Assembly (NCBI RefSeq): GCF_946478835.1
Contig: NZ_CAMLDV010000070.1
Coordinates: forward strand, 1 to 18,004
DNA: 18,004 nt
Direction: 5' to 3'
Source of the DNA: an uncultured Bdellovibrio sp.
GTDB lineage: Bacteria > Bdellovibrionota > Bdellovibrionia > Bdellovibrionales > Bdellovibrionaceae
The notes under the pieces: model-generated
The model's database searches: none
What the model saw: the letters and a program-made list of their open reading frames with translations, nothing else
What the model was told of the DNA's origin: nothing
Position numbers and translations under genes: made by a program
Shown: in pieces, positions 6,541-14,456 of the stretch
Position numbering within the stretch: the stretch's first letter is position 1
Layout of the letters: the number at the start of each line of letters is the position of its first letter

Positions 6541-7419
6541 ATGCAACTAGATGGAATCGATATCTTTGTAAAGGTTGTACAGGCAGGGAGCTTTACCAAG
6601 GCGGCGAAACTCTTAGGGATGCCACTCACGACGGTGAGCGGAAAGGTCGCACTTTTAGAAAAACGTCTTGGAGTCACTCTGCTTCACCGAACCACTCGAA
6701 AATTAAACCTTACAGAAGCTGGGGAAGCCTATTTTCGCCGTTGTCTGCGAGTCTTAGATGAAGTGGAGGCGGCAGAAAAGGAACTCACTACAAAGCGCAG
6801 TGAGCCTGAAGGAACCTTGCGCATTACTTCTACCATTGATGTCGGCCATATCATTTTGCCTCCCATCACGAAAGAATATCTTAAGCGTTATCCTAAAATG
6901 CGTGTCGAGCTTGTGGCGACCAATCGGTTGGTGGATTTGATTTCAGAGGGTGTGGATTTGGCGATTCGCATCGGATCTTTGAAAGACTCCACAATGGTCG
7001 CTCGAAGATTTTTGGAATCGCAAGCCTCACTGTGGGCCAATGCGGCCTACGTTAAAAAGAATGGACTTCCCAAACATCCTCGTGATTTGGAAAAGCATCA
7101 GTGCATCAGTTTTTCAGCCGAGAAAAATAACACCATTAGGCTCAGTCGTCAGGGTGAAATACAAACAGTGGCCTTCCCGAGTCGCATTGTTGTTGATGAT
7201 ATGGAATCGACAAAAGCTTTTGTGATGCAAGGAGATGGTATTGGCCTTATTCCGCAGTTCTTGTGTGAAGAGGAAGAAAGACAGGGAAAACTGATTCCGG
7301 TTCTTCCCCAATGGACGTGGGGATCGTTGAATTTATCTTTCGTGTATCCAGCCCAGCGCTTTGTGGCTCCCAAAGTTCAGGCCTTTATTGAATGTGCATT
7401 GAAATCCTTGAAGGACTAA
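6541..7419 (+). CDS. LysR-family transcriptional regulator
   Basis: This 292-aa protein has the standard LysR layout. A winged helix-turn-helix (residues ~1-60: FVKVVQAGSFTKAAKLLGMPLTTVSGKVALLEKRLGVTLL) is followed by a linker helix and a periplasmic-binding-protein-like effector domain (~90-290), including IRIGSLKDSTMVARRF. The pattern resembles the large group of LysR proteins that control adjacent oxidoreductases. The reading frame opens at GTG 6505, but that would read through the operator and promoter; ATG 6541 begins exactly at the normal family N-terminus. The gene is divergent from the QorB-like reductase and probably regulates it together with itself. The effector is unknown. Confidence 0.9.
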   Translation: MQLDGIDIFVKVVQAGSFTKAAKLLGMPLTTVSGKVALLEKRLGVTLLHRTTRKLNLTEAGEAYFRRCLRVLDEVEAAEKELTTKRSEPEGTLRITSTIDVGHIILPPITKEYLKRYPKMRVELVATNRLVDLISEGVDLAIRIGSLKDSTMVARRFLESQASLWANAAYVKKNGLPKHPRDLEKHQCISFSAEKNNTIRLSRQGEIQTVAFPSRIVVDDMESTKAFVMQGDGIGLIPQFLCEEEERQGKLIPVLPQWTWGSLNLSFVYPAQRFVAPKVQAFIECALKSLKD

Positions 7420-7443
7420 GCACTTCTTGTTAGATTTTCGCAC

Positions 7444-7773
7444 ATGCCACATATTCGTATACGAGCTGTTAAAAAAGATCATGTTTGTCAACTCAGTCAA
7501 AGCTTAGCTCCTGAGTTGGCTCAGGTCATGAACACGGCGGAAGATAATTTTACTTTTGAATTTATTGCGACTGAATTTTTCTCTCAAGGTCAGCCCTCAG
7601 CTTCCTATCCATTTGTAGAAGTCCTCTGGTTTGCGCGCTCGCAAGAAGTCCAAGATGCCTCCGCGCGGATTATTACGGCCAAGGTCAAAGCTTTAACTGG
7701 AGCGGAAGACGTTGTCGTGGTCTTTCAAGTCCTAGAAAAGTCGTCTTACTACGAAAATGGTGAGCATTTCTAA
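7444..7773 (+). CDS. DUF1904 family protein (tautomerase-like fold)
   Basis: This 109-aa protein begins MPHIRIRAV and contains YPFVEVLWFARSQEVQD and a C-terminal YYENGEHF, which together match the DUF1904 family as I recall it. The family has a tautomerase-like alpha/beta fold and a conserved Pro after the start Met. Its biochemical function is not established. The gene lies 24 nt after the LysR stop. There is no Shine-Dalgarno sequence at the ATG. A weak TTGAAG-N17-TAGATT pair (7408-7436) could give a nearly leaderless transcript, or the gene may be read through from the LysR gene. Confidence 0.8.
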   Translation: MPHIRIRAVKKDHVCQLSQSLAPELAQVMNTAEDNFTFEFIATEFFSQGQPSASYPFVEVLWFARSQEVQDASARIITAKVKALTGAEDVVVVFQVLEKSSYYENGEHF

Positions 7774-7820
7774 AATTGATCATGTCCGAAAACCGCCAGT
7801 TGTGGTAGGGTTGAGGAGCT

Positions 7821-9239
7821 ATGATCAAGGGCATGAAAGAGCTATCCTCAGAAGATCTTAAGAAGATCATCAATAGAAAAGACCCTCGCTATGACGGGCG
7901 ATTTTATTTTGGTGTGAAAACCACAGGTATTTATTGTCGTCCTGTGTGCCCGGCAAAGCCGAAGCCTGAAAATATTTTGATCTTTAAAAGTGCCAGTGAA
8001 GCGGAAAAAGAAGGCTACCGTCCGTGCTTGCGTTGCCGTCCCGATGTGGCTCCGGGAAGTAAGATTTTGCAGGGGACCGTCAACAGTGTTTCAAGAGCTC
8101 TGCGAATTATTGATGAAGCGACGGAAGACTCGTTGGATGTCGCAACCTTGGCTGACAAAGTCGGAATGACGGATCGTCATCTACGCAGACTTTTTGATGA
8201 ACACCTGGGAGCCTCGCCTATAGAAATTCTTGTGACGAAACGTCTTCATTTGGCCAAGCAGTTGATTCTTCAGACATCAAGCCCCATCACGGATATTGCT
8301 TTAGCTGTGGGGTTTAAATCCATTCGTCGTTTTAATGAAGCATTTAAAGCCCTTTATAAAGTAACACCGTCTCAAGTCAGAAAAGAGTCATCTGCTGAAA
8401 ATAAATCTGAACTGACTCTTTCTATTTCCGTGAGAACGCCGTTTGATTGGCAGAATATTTTGGCTTACCTCGCCCGTCATGAGACTTATGGCATTGAGCA
8501 AGTGAGCTTAGATAGTTACACGCGTTTTATCGCGACTGAAAATGGCGTGGCGAAAATTTGTGTAAGCTACAAAGAAAAAGAAAATGCTTTGAAAGTAGAA
8601 GTAACGAATCTTCCTTTGTCAAAAATGCGCTCAAGCATTGCGCTCTTAAAGCATCTTTTTGATACTGAACATAATCCGGTGCACTTGCCTCAATCCAAAA
8701 AAATGAAACCTCAAGGCGTGCGCATTCCGGGATGCTTTGATGGATTTGAAGTGGCTGTGTCAATTATTTTAGGGCAGCTTGTTTCAACAGAGCATGCGAA
8801 AAAGAAAACCAAAGAGATGGTTTTACGTTTCGGAAAAAAGATTGAGGGCTCTGAAGAAATTTACTCCTTTCCGACTCCGCAGGCTTTAAGCAAAGCTAAG
8901 ATTGAAGAATTGGGAGTGACTAAGGTCAAAGCCGCGGCCATTCGCAGTCTGAGCCAAAGTGTTTTAAGTGGGGAGATTGTGTTATCTCCGACAGCGGATT
9001 CAGAATCTGTCAGAAAAAAACTTCTAGCTATTAAAGGCATTGGTCCCTGGACGGTAGAGATGATAGCGATGCGCTGTCTTGGCGATTCCGATGCGTTCCC
9101 GGCAAATGATCTTATTGTGGAACGAGCTATTAAAAATAAAACTATTCAAGTGGAAGAGTGGGCGTCTTTTCGCGCCTACCTTGTTCACTGTCTTTGGCGG
9201 GACTCCGTTGCCGCTACAAAGAAAGGAAAATCCTTATGA
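7821..9239 (+). CDS. alkA: Ada N-domain/AraC/AlkA fusion: 3-methyladenine DNA glycosylase II and regulator
   Basis: This 472-aa three-part protein combines damage sensing, transcription control and repair. (1) Residues ~10-80 are the Ada methylphosphotriester domain with the zinc cysteines 39, 43, 69 and 72 (TGIYCRPVC, RPCLRC); Cys39 corresponds to the methyl acceptor Cys38 of E. coli Ada. (2) Residues ~85-190 are an AraC-type double helix-turn-helix. (3) From ~200 to the end is AlkA, with a helix-hairpin-helix LLAIKGIGPWTVEM at 401-414 and catalytic Asp430 in FPANDLIV. Methylation of the N-domain would turn the AraC part into an activator while the C-domain excises alkylated purines. GAGGAG (7813-7818) is only 2 nt from ATG 7821 and 14 nt from a second ATG at 7833, so the exact start is uncertain. 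It overlaps ogt (ATGA). Confidence 0.93.
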   Translation: MIKGMKELSSEDLKKIINRKDPRYDGRFYFGVKTTGIYCRPVCPAKPKPENILIFKSASEAEKEGYRPCLRCRPDVAPGSKILQGTVNSVSRALRIIDEATEDSLDVATLADKVGMTDRHLRRLFDEHLGASPIEILVTKRLHLAKQLILQTSSPITDIALAVGFKSIRRFNEAFKALYKVTPSQVRKESSAENKSELTLSISVRTPFDWQNILAYLARHETYGIEQVSLDSYTRFIATENGVAKICVSYKEKENALKVEVTNLPLSKMRSSIALLKHLFDTEHNPVHLPQSKKMKPQGVRIPGCFDGFEVAVSIILGQLVSTEHAKKKTKEMVLRFGKKIEGSEEIYSFPTPQALSKAKIEELGVTKVKAAAIRSLSQSVLSGEIVLSPTADSESVRKKLLAIKGIGPWTVEMIAMRCLGDSDAFPANDLIVERAIKNKTIQVEEWASFRAYLVHCLWRDSVAATKKGKSL

Positions 9240-9727
9240 GTTTCTATTATCAAATTATCGAAAGTCCTATTGGCAACCTTCATGCTATTGCGGATGAGCA
9301 GAGCCTTTGGGTTCTTGGTCACGATACGAATATCAAAGCTCTTAAAGAAAAATTTCCTGAGGTGATGAAAAAAGAAAATGAAGTCATCGCGCTCGTGCGT
9401 AAGCAGCTCAAAGAATATTTTTCCGGAAAACGCCATGACTTTGATATTCCTGTAACATTGAAGGGCACAGACTTCCAATGTCAAACATGGAAAGCCCTTT
9501 CAAAAATTCCCTACGGCAAAACAGTGAGTTACCAAGAACAAGCGACAAAGTTGCGCAAGCCCCTGGCGGTTCGCGCCGTAGGTCGTACCAACGGTCTTAA
9601 TCCGATCTCCATTATCTTGCCTTGTCACAGAGTCATCGCAAAGTCGGGGCACCTGACAGGATACGCAGGCGGATTAAAAGCCAAAGAATTTCTTTTGGAA
9701 CTTGAGAAACGCCACACGGATGAATAA
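9236..9727 (+). CDS. ogt: methylated-DNA-protein-cysteine methyltransferase
   Basis: This 163-aa suicide DNA-repair protein transfers the methyl group from O6-methylguanine (or O4-methylthymine) to its own cysteine. The acceptor is Cys130 in ILPCHRVIAKSG. The DNA-binding helix segment (VSYQEQATKLRKPLAVRAVG) and the Asn hinge (GRTNGLNPI) precede it, all in the family order. ATG 9236 overlaps the alkA stop (ATGA) and sits behind AAAGGA. An upstream in-frame start at 9158 would lie deep inside alkA and is rejected. With the Ada-N/AraC/AlkA protein it forms a two-gene adaptive-response operon, the Ogt activity being the part that E. coli Ada carries at its own C-terminus. It ends 5 nt from the convergent next gene. 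Confidence 0.95.
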   Translation: MSFYYQIIESPIGNLHAIADEQSLWVLGHDTNIKALKEKFPEVMKKENEVIALVRKQLKEYFSGKRHDFDIPVTLKGTDFQCQTWKALSKIPYGKTVSYQEQATKLRKPLAVRAVGRTNGLNPISIILPCHRVIAKSGHLTGYAGGLKAKEFLLELEKRHTDE

Positions 9728-9732
9728 AATTG

Positions 9733-10935
9733 CTAGCGGTGATTTCTTCTTTTCCATCCAATCTTAAAAGCTTTTACAAGGTCTTCACGAGGAAGATCTT
9801 TTACATATCCAAATCCTTCATCACAAACTCGCATGGCAAGATCCATAGCTTCTACGGGGCGAAGATGTTGTTTTTGATTCGGGCTGTAGCCGCTCACTAA
9901 AACGTTGGCAAGAAAATTGAGCTCAAGAATTTTCCGTTTGAAAAGTTCTGTATTGTTTTCTCGCAGTTCATATAAGTAAGAACGCATGGTGGATGGAAGT
10001 TTCTTTGAGCTTTGAATCTTTAGCACGGGGGCTTCGGTTTTTACTCCATGAGTTCGTAAAAGCTTTGCAAGCTCCGGCGACAAAGGAGTAAATGGACGAA
10101 CGCGACCTGGCTTGAAAGAACGAAAGTACATTGTGCTGATGGGGTCTGCTTCTTGAGACATAAGATGTTCAAGAGACGTTTGATCTATCAGTTTTAAGAA
10201 TGCAGCTGCCGAAGAAGGCCCCACGTAACCCTCTTGTTCCTTTCTTTGCTCGCGTTCCGAGCTTACGTCTTCTTCCAAGGATTGGCTTTCCTTTAAAAGA
10301 TTGTAGAGGCCATCGTGCTCATCAATCTGTTCAAGTGTGATGAAACGAATCCGAGACAAAATACGTTCGATAAGATTGCGGTGATCTTTTTGCAAGCTGA
10401 GCAATAACGAAGAGACAGTGTCCCATTGAAATGTTGCCTTCGACATAATCAAATATCCTTCCACTTCCATGTTAAAGGTACTTTCCAGTGCTTTTTCTAA
10501 ATATTTATTTTCAGAATAGCGATCGTCTTCAGCTGTTCGCGTGAGATGGGCAAGCTCATCACTATCCATTGCCATGATTAAATTTGCCAAAGCGAGAGTG
10601 AGAAGGTCTTCATCCATTTCTGAAACTTTTTCTGCAGCAAAGTCACTTCCGACTTCTAAAAGGATTTCGAGCCATTGACAAAAACGAGTGGCGTTAAAGC
10701 GTTCGTCTTTACCGACACCTGGGCTAAACCATGTGTCTTGATCAATCACTTCTTGCAGCTGTTCAGAGGTAACGAGCATCAGAAGCTCGCCGGAGTCCTC
10801 TAAGCCAATGTGGTGAATGATCCTTTTCAAAATTGAAGCATCTAACGATTGCACATCGTGAATAAGTTGGTTGTTAGTGATCAGTTGTGTAAGCAGGTTC
10901 TGTGAATTGGGTCTTTGAGCAATGGACTTTGTCAT
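9733..10935 (-). CDS. uncharacterised cytosolic helical protein, resembles DUF6178
   Basis: This 400-aa soluble protein has no signal peptide or membrane helix and is mostly alpha-helical and acidic. A repeated motif style (LKRIIHHIGLEDSGELLMLVTSEQLQEVID, then FCQWLEILLE, DEDLLTLALANLIMAMDSDEL) recalls DUF6178 proteins of delta-type proteobacteria, which look somewhat like MgtE N-domains. This is recall, not a search. The C-terminal ~80 residues (NFLANVLVSGYSP, LRPVEAMDLAMRVCDEGFGYV) fit the same family. No catalytic motif is evident and the function is unknown. ATG 10935 has TTGGAGG 5 nt upstream; the in-frame ATG at 10953 lacks any site. It is convergent with ogt at a 5-bp distance with no terminator hairpin between them. 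Confidence 0.7.
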   Translation of the reverse strand: MTKSIAQRPNSQNLLTQLITNNQLIHDVQSLDASILKRIIHHIGLEDSGELLMLVTSEQLQEVIDQDTWFSPGVGKDERFNATRFCQWLEILLEVGSDFAAEKVSEMDEDLLTLALANLIMAMDSDELAHLTRTAEDDRYSENKYLEKALESTFNMEVEGYLIMSKATFQWDTVSSLLLSLQKDHRNLIERILSRIRFITLEQIDEHDGLYNLLKESQSLEEDVSSEREQRKEQEGYVGPSSAAAFLKLIDQTSLEHLMSQEADPISTMYFRSFKPGRVRPFTPLSPELAKLLRTHGVKTEAPVLKIQSSKKLPSTMRSYLYELRENNTELFKRKILELNFLANVLVSGYSPNQKQHLRPVEAMDLAMRVCDEGFGYVKDLPREDLVKAFKIGWKRRNHR

Positions 10936-11029
10936 GAGCGCCTCCAATTGCATGTTGTGGGGAGGCTGTAGGAAAAAGAAAGTGAAAAATTTGAAACTAA
11001 AAATATAGTTTGAAAACGGGGTGGTTTCT

Positions 11030-11058
11030 TTGACAACCTAAAAAGAGTTTGTTATGTT
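11030..11058 (+). promoter_or_regulatory. strong-looking sigma70 promoter aimed at a terminator
   Basis: A perfect TTGACA (11030-11035), an optimal 17-bp spacer and TATGTT (11053-11058, 4/6) follow an A/T-rich upstream stretch (10985-11018) like an UP element. It points along the plus strand, opposite to both flanking genes. Transcription would start at ~11064, just before the terminator at 11066-11089. Confidence 0.55.
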
Positions 11059-11065
11059 ATTGAGT

Positions 11066-11089
11066 AAGGGGACAAAGTCCCCTTTTTTT
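11066..11089 (+). terminator. intrinsic terminator in the DUF6178-like/DadA-like gap
   Basis: AAGGGGAC (11066-11073), an AAA loop and GTCCCCTT (11077-11084), followed by T's to 11089, make a strong terminator. The U-tract is on the plus strand, yet the nearest gene to be ended (DadA-like) is on the minus strand. The hairpin could still slow minus-strand transcription, but it is orientated to stop the promoter at 11030. Confidence 0.85.
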
Positions 11090-11106
11090 GTGCCATTTTC
11101 GTCTCA

Positions 11107-12354
11107 TTAAAAACGATTTACATCCAAAACTTTAAGATCCACAAACGGTGACTTGCCTTCAAGAAGATCGGAAACAAGAAGGCCTGTTCCAGCACCACTT
11201 TGCAGACCCAACATTTGATGTCCTAAAGCGAGCATCAAGTTTGAAATGTTTTTGTGATAACCAATCAAAGGAACCCCGTCCGGAGTACAAGGGCGAAGTC
11301 CCGCCCATAACTCTTGAACTTGAAGTTCTTGCGGAAGATGCAAAAACTCTCTTGCGCCTTTTTTGATGTTTTCCACTCTTTGTGGAGTGATAGAAAAATC
11401 TTGATCGACCAATTCCAGAGTTCCAGCAATACGCAAAGAGTTCTGACGGGGAGTGATGGCGATTTTCTTTTCAACCAACATCATTGGATATTGCGGTTGT
11501 TTTTCTAAAGGCGGAACGATCATCGCGTAACCTTTTCCACCCAAAACAGGAACACGAAGGCGCATCAAGCGTGCTAAAGACTTCGACCAGCTTCCCGTCG
11601 CCATAACTACTTGTTTTGCATGAATCTCGCCTTGCGAAGTCAGAACCTTTTCGACTTTGTCTCCGGAGATCACAAGATCTTTCAACTCACACTGCTCAAG
11701 AATCTCGCCACCATGAGCACGGATTTCTTTTGCGAAAGCTTGCACAACCAAATAGGGTTCCGCCATGGCTTCGTGAGAAAAATAGACTCCACCTAAAAGA
11801 GGAAACTTCAAAGCCGGTTCCATTTCTTGAATGTCGTCGGAATTTAAAACTTTTCCGGGAACGCCCAGATTTTTAACGTAATTCAATTCCTCAACAGCCG
11901 CAGCGACGCCAGCCTTTGTTTGGCTTACCATCAAAAGACCTTTTTGTTGAAAATGAATTTCAGGATACTTTTGACCTAGCTTTTCATACTCTGTGAGACT
12001 TTTTTGCGAAAGAACAACCAAAGCATCAACGGCGCGTTTTGCTTGAGTTTCATTCATGGCTTTCATGAATTGAAAAAGCCAAGAAGCGAGATCCAAAGAA
12101 AAAGAAGGTTTAATATAAAGCGGACTTTCTGGATCTAAAAGCCACTTCATAGATTTGATCAACATACCCGGCATTGGCAAAGGCATTGCAAAACAAGGTG
12201 TCATCCATCCAGCGTTTCCGTAAGAGCAGCCTTTCCCAACTTGTCCTTTATCAATCACACAAATTTTAGCGCCACGACGAGAAAGTTCCGCACCCACCGC
12301 TGTGCCTATAATGCCAGCGCCCACCACCAAGATATCGACTTCTTTTTTTTGCAT
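11107..12354 (-). CDS. FAD-dependent D-amino acid dehydrogenase (DadA-like)
   Basis: This 415-aa flavoprotein of the DAO superfamily has an N-terminal dinucleotide-binding motif (GAGIIG, residues 12-17) ending in an acidic residue (CVIDKG). The family block SYGNAGWMTPCFAMPLPMPG follows. The C-terminal FAD-contact regions are LWAGLRPCTPDGVPLIG and LGHQMLGLQSGAGTG. It would oxidise D-amino acids (D-alanine in DadA) to keto acids, passing electrons to the quinone pool; related enzymes act on D-hydroxyproline, which cannot be excluded. In a predator, D-alanine released from prey cell wall would be a natural substrate (inference). Codons 2-5 contain a run of eight A's. The start has only a poor site (AAGG, 1 nt away). 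It may be co-transcribed with the dehydrogenase upstream (53-nt gap). Confidence 0.83.
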   Translation of the reverse strand: MQKKEVDILVVGAGIIGTAVGAELSRRGAKICVIDKGQVGKGCSYGNAGWMTPCFAMPLPMPGMLIKSMKWLLDPESPLYIKPSFSLDLASWLFQFMKAMNETQAKRAVDALVVLSQKSLTEYEKLGQKYPEIHFQQKGLLMVSQTKAGVAAAVEELNYVKNLGVPGKVLNSDDIQEMEPALKFPLLGGVYFSHEAMAEPYLVVQAFAKEIRAHGGEILEQCELKDLVISGDKVEKVLTSQGEIHAKQVVMATGSWSKSLARLMRLRVPVLGGKGYAMIVPPLEKQPQYPMMLVEKKIAITPRQNSLRIAGTLELVDQDFSITPQRVENIKKGAREFLHLPQELQVQELWAGLRPCTPDGVPLIGYHKNISNLMLALGHQMLGLQSGAGTGLLVSDLLEGKSPFVDLKVLDVNRF

Positions 12355-12407
12355 GCCTTATTTGATGAAGTTTCCCGTTAAAAATCAATAGGTCTAGGTG
12401 TCATGGT

Positions 12408-13451
12408 CTAGTGATCTTCACCCCGAATAGATCCTTCGTTATTGCGGAGGGCGGCCTTCTCACTTAGAGCGGTCAATACCGAGGGTGAGATTGCGGAATG
12501 GGCATCCTTACCTTCGACAACCAAATCCGAATCATCGGTCGGCCCTGGCATAACCACGTTAGCCAAATGAACAATGTCAGAAAAGAAGTTAGGAAAACGC
12601 GCTTGGAGGACTGTCGCTATTTTCGTAGAAGCTGAAATCATCAACTCCGCTTTTCCATATTTACTGGCATCGACAATTTTCTGCGCGGCTTTTTCCGCGT
12701 TGGTGCTTAATCCTGGAAGCGACGCTAAAAGAGAGAACCATGCATATTCTTTTTCCACTTGGCCCTTAAAGGTTGCATGGTCGATAGAACCCGTGCGCAT
12801 AACACTTGGTGAGACTGTTGTAACATAAATCTTGTCACGAAGAAGTTCTGCTCGCAAAGTGCGAGAGTAGCCGACCAATGCGTGCTTTCCGGCACAATAA
12901 GCGGCTCTATGAGGAACTGGAACCAGACCGCCAATAGAAGCGATGTTGATAATACGACTTCCGGCCTTTAAATAAGGACGACATGCTTCAATAAGGTGGT
13001 AGGGCGCCCAGAAATGAATCTCCAAAGAATCTTCGAAATCTTCTTCGGTGGCATTCTGAATGGGAGCAGACGAAATAATTCCCGCGTTGTTCACAAGGAC
13101 ATCGATTTTGCCAAACTCATCTAAAATATCTGACACGGTGTAATTGATATCGTCTGTTTTGGTGCAGTCACAAACAAAACAATGCACCAAGGTCTCTGGA
13201 TAACGGTGCTGAATAATATTTTGAGCACGGCGCAGTTCTGCCTCATCCCGAGCAAGAAGAGCAAGACTCGCTCCCGCTTTCGCAAACTTTTCTGCAAGAA
13301 CCAACCCCAAGCCGCGGGAGCCGCCGGAGATGACAACAACAGCTCCTTTAAAAGTTCGAGCGCGAAACTCATCACGTATTTTTGATGCGACAATGGCAGA
13401 GGAAAATCCAACTCCGAAGGCTGTTAATATTTTTTTTGCTGAGCTGGCCAT
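12408..13451 (-). CDS. short-chain dehydrogenase/reductase with N-terminal hydrophobic segment
   Basis: This 347-aa classical SDR has the cofactor motif SGGSRGLG (42-49), NNAG (121-124), catalytic Ser172 in NIASIGG and the YxxxK pair Tyr185/Lys189 (AAYCAGK). The first ~25 residues (ILTAFGVGFSSAIVASK) form a hydrophobic or amphipathic helix that could attach it to the membrane. A ~70-residue C-terminal extension goes beyond the SDR core, making it longer than the usual ~250 aa. The cofactor glycine motif is followed by LLARDE rather than a strongly acidic beta2 end, compatible with NADP(H). The substrate is not deducible. ATG 13451 follows AAGGAG with 7-nt spacing. It is divergent from the YihY/BrkB gene and upstream of the DadA-like gene on the same strand. 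Confidence 0.87.
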   Translation of the reverse strand: MASSAKKILTAFGVGFSSAIVASKIRDEFRARTFKGAVVVISGGSRGLGLVLAEKFAKAGASLALLARDEAELRRAQNIIQHRYPETLVHCFVCDCTKTDDINYTVSDILDEFGKIDVLVNNAGIISSAPIQNATEEDFEDSLEIHFWAPYHLIEACRPYLKAGSRIINIASIGGLVPVPHRAAYCAGKHALVGYSRTLRAELLRDKIYVTTVSPSVMRTGSIDHATFKGQVEKEYAWFSLLASLPGLSTNAEKAAQKIVDASKYGKAELMISASTKIATVLQARFPNFFSDIVHLANVVMPGPTDDSDLVVEGKDAHSAISPSVLTALSEKAALRNNEGSIRGEDH

Positions 13452-13507
13452 GCAAGTTCTCCTTATCAGAATGGATAACTCATCTTAGTCCGAAGGAAAG
13501 AAGAAGG

Positions 13508-13522
13508 ATATTTGTCAAATAT
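13508..13522. promoter_or_regulatory. perfect palindrome ATATTTG-T-CAAATAT between divergent genes
   Basis: Two 7-bp arms around one central base lie about midway between the SDR start (13451) and the YihY/BrkB start (13591). The size fits a dimeric repressor site. No clear -35/-10 pair was assigned to either side. Confidence 0.4.
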
Positions 13523-13590
13523 TCCTCTGTGTTTTAGCGAAGGCGGTTTTTTAACGTGTTTCGTTTTTCGATTTGAATAAAAAATAGGTT

Positions 13591-14445
13591 ATGAACTGGT
13601 TTTCCCAACGTCTTAAGTCCATAAACTACAAACGTCTGTCTTCGAAGATTGGCGAGGATGACATTTTAGAGATGTCAGCTTCCTTGGCGTTTTACACAGC
13701 CTTGTCTCTTGCGCCGCTCTTGGTTCTTCTTCTGACGTTTATTTCGCTGATTAACGAAAGCTTTCAAGAACAGCTTCTCTTACAGATCCAAGGTCTGATT
13801 GGAAGCGAGGCTAGTAAACTCATTCGAGAAATTGCAAAGAATGTGGATAAGCAACCAAAGGTTCGAGATCTGGCCGGAGTTCTCGGTCTCGTCACTTTAC
13901 TAATATCCGCCGGCGCCATTTTCGGAGATCTCCGACATTCTTTAAATAGAATTTTCCAGGTGACTCCAGAGCAAAAGGCAGAAAAGGGGGGATCGTTTTT
14001 GACGGGAGTGTGGGGGTTTTTGAAAGAAAAACTTTTTAGTATGGGAATGGTTTTAACCTTCGTTTTTATTTCCATTGTTTCTTTGATGGTCTCGTCGGTT
14101 TTGTCTCTTTATCTAAAAGGCAGTGACCAGGTCTTTGGACAAATAATTAATTTTGTCGTCTCGCTCTTTATTTTTTGGCTTTTGTTTTCAACACTTTATT
14201 TTTTTATCCCGCAACGGGACGTCAGTAAAAAAGTCGCGGCGACATCGGGGTTTATTACGGCGATCTTGTTTTCCATCGGAAAAACATTGATAGGTCTTTA
14301 CCTTGGCCAGAGCGCAGCGGCTTCTTTATATGGAGCCGCCGGCTCTTTCGTTGTTTTGTTAATGTGGGTCTACTATTCTTCCGCCATTATTTATTTCAGC
14401 GCAGAACTAGCGCATGAAATTAACAATAAAGAAATAAAATCTTAA
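13591..14445 (+). CDS. YihY/virulence factor BrkB family inner-membrane protein
   Basis: This 284-aa polytopic protein has about six hydrophobic helices. The family signature near the N-terminus, MSASLAFYTALSLAPLLVLLLTF, is clear, as are ISAGAIFGDLRHSLNRIF, YFFIPQR and the C-terminal YGAAGSFVVLLMWVYYSSAIIYFSAELAHE. Members sit in the inner membrane; they were once mis-assigned as RNase BN and their transport function is unresolved. ATG 13591 has only a weak site (TAGG at 13585-13588). The final residues end 11 nt from a convergent small gene. No terminator hairpin is visible between them. Confidence 0.9.
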   Translation: MNWFSQRLKSINYKRLSSKIGEDDILEMSASLAFYTALSLAPLLVLLLTFISLINESFQEQLLLQIQGLIGSEASKLIREIAKNVDKQPKVRDLAGVLGLVTLLISAGAIFGDLRHSLNRIFQVTPEQKAEKGGSFLTGVWGFLKEKLFSMGMVLTFVFISIVSLMVSSVLSLYLKGSDQVFGQIINFVVSLFIFWLLFSTLYFFIPQRDVSKKVAATSGFITAILFSIGKTLIGLYLGQSAAASLYGAAGSFVVLLMWVYYSSAIIYFSAELAHEINNKEIKS

Positions 14446-14456
14446 AACCTATCTTT

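Noticed and set aside
7774..7820. Ada-box-like AATT upstream of the alkA fusion
   Set aside because: The expected GCAA partner at the right distance is missing.
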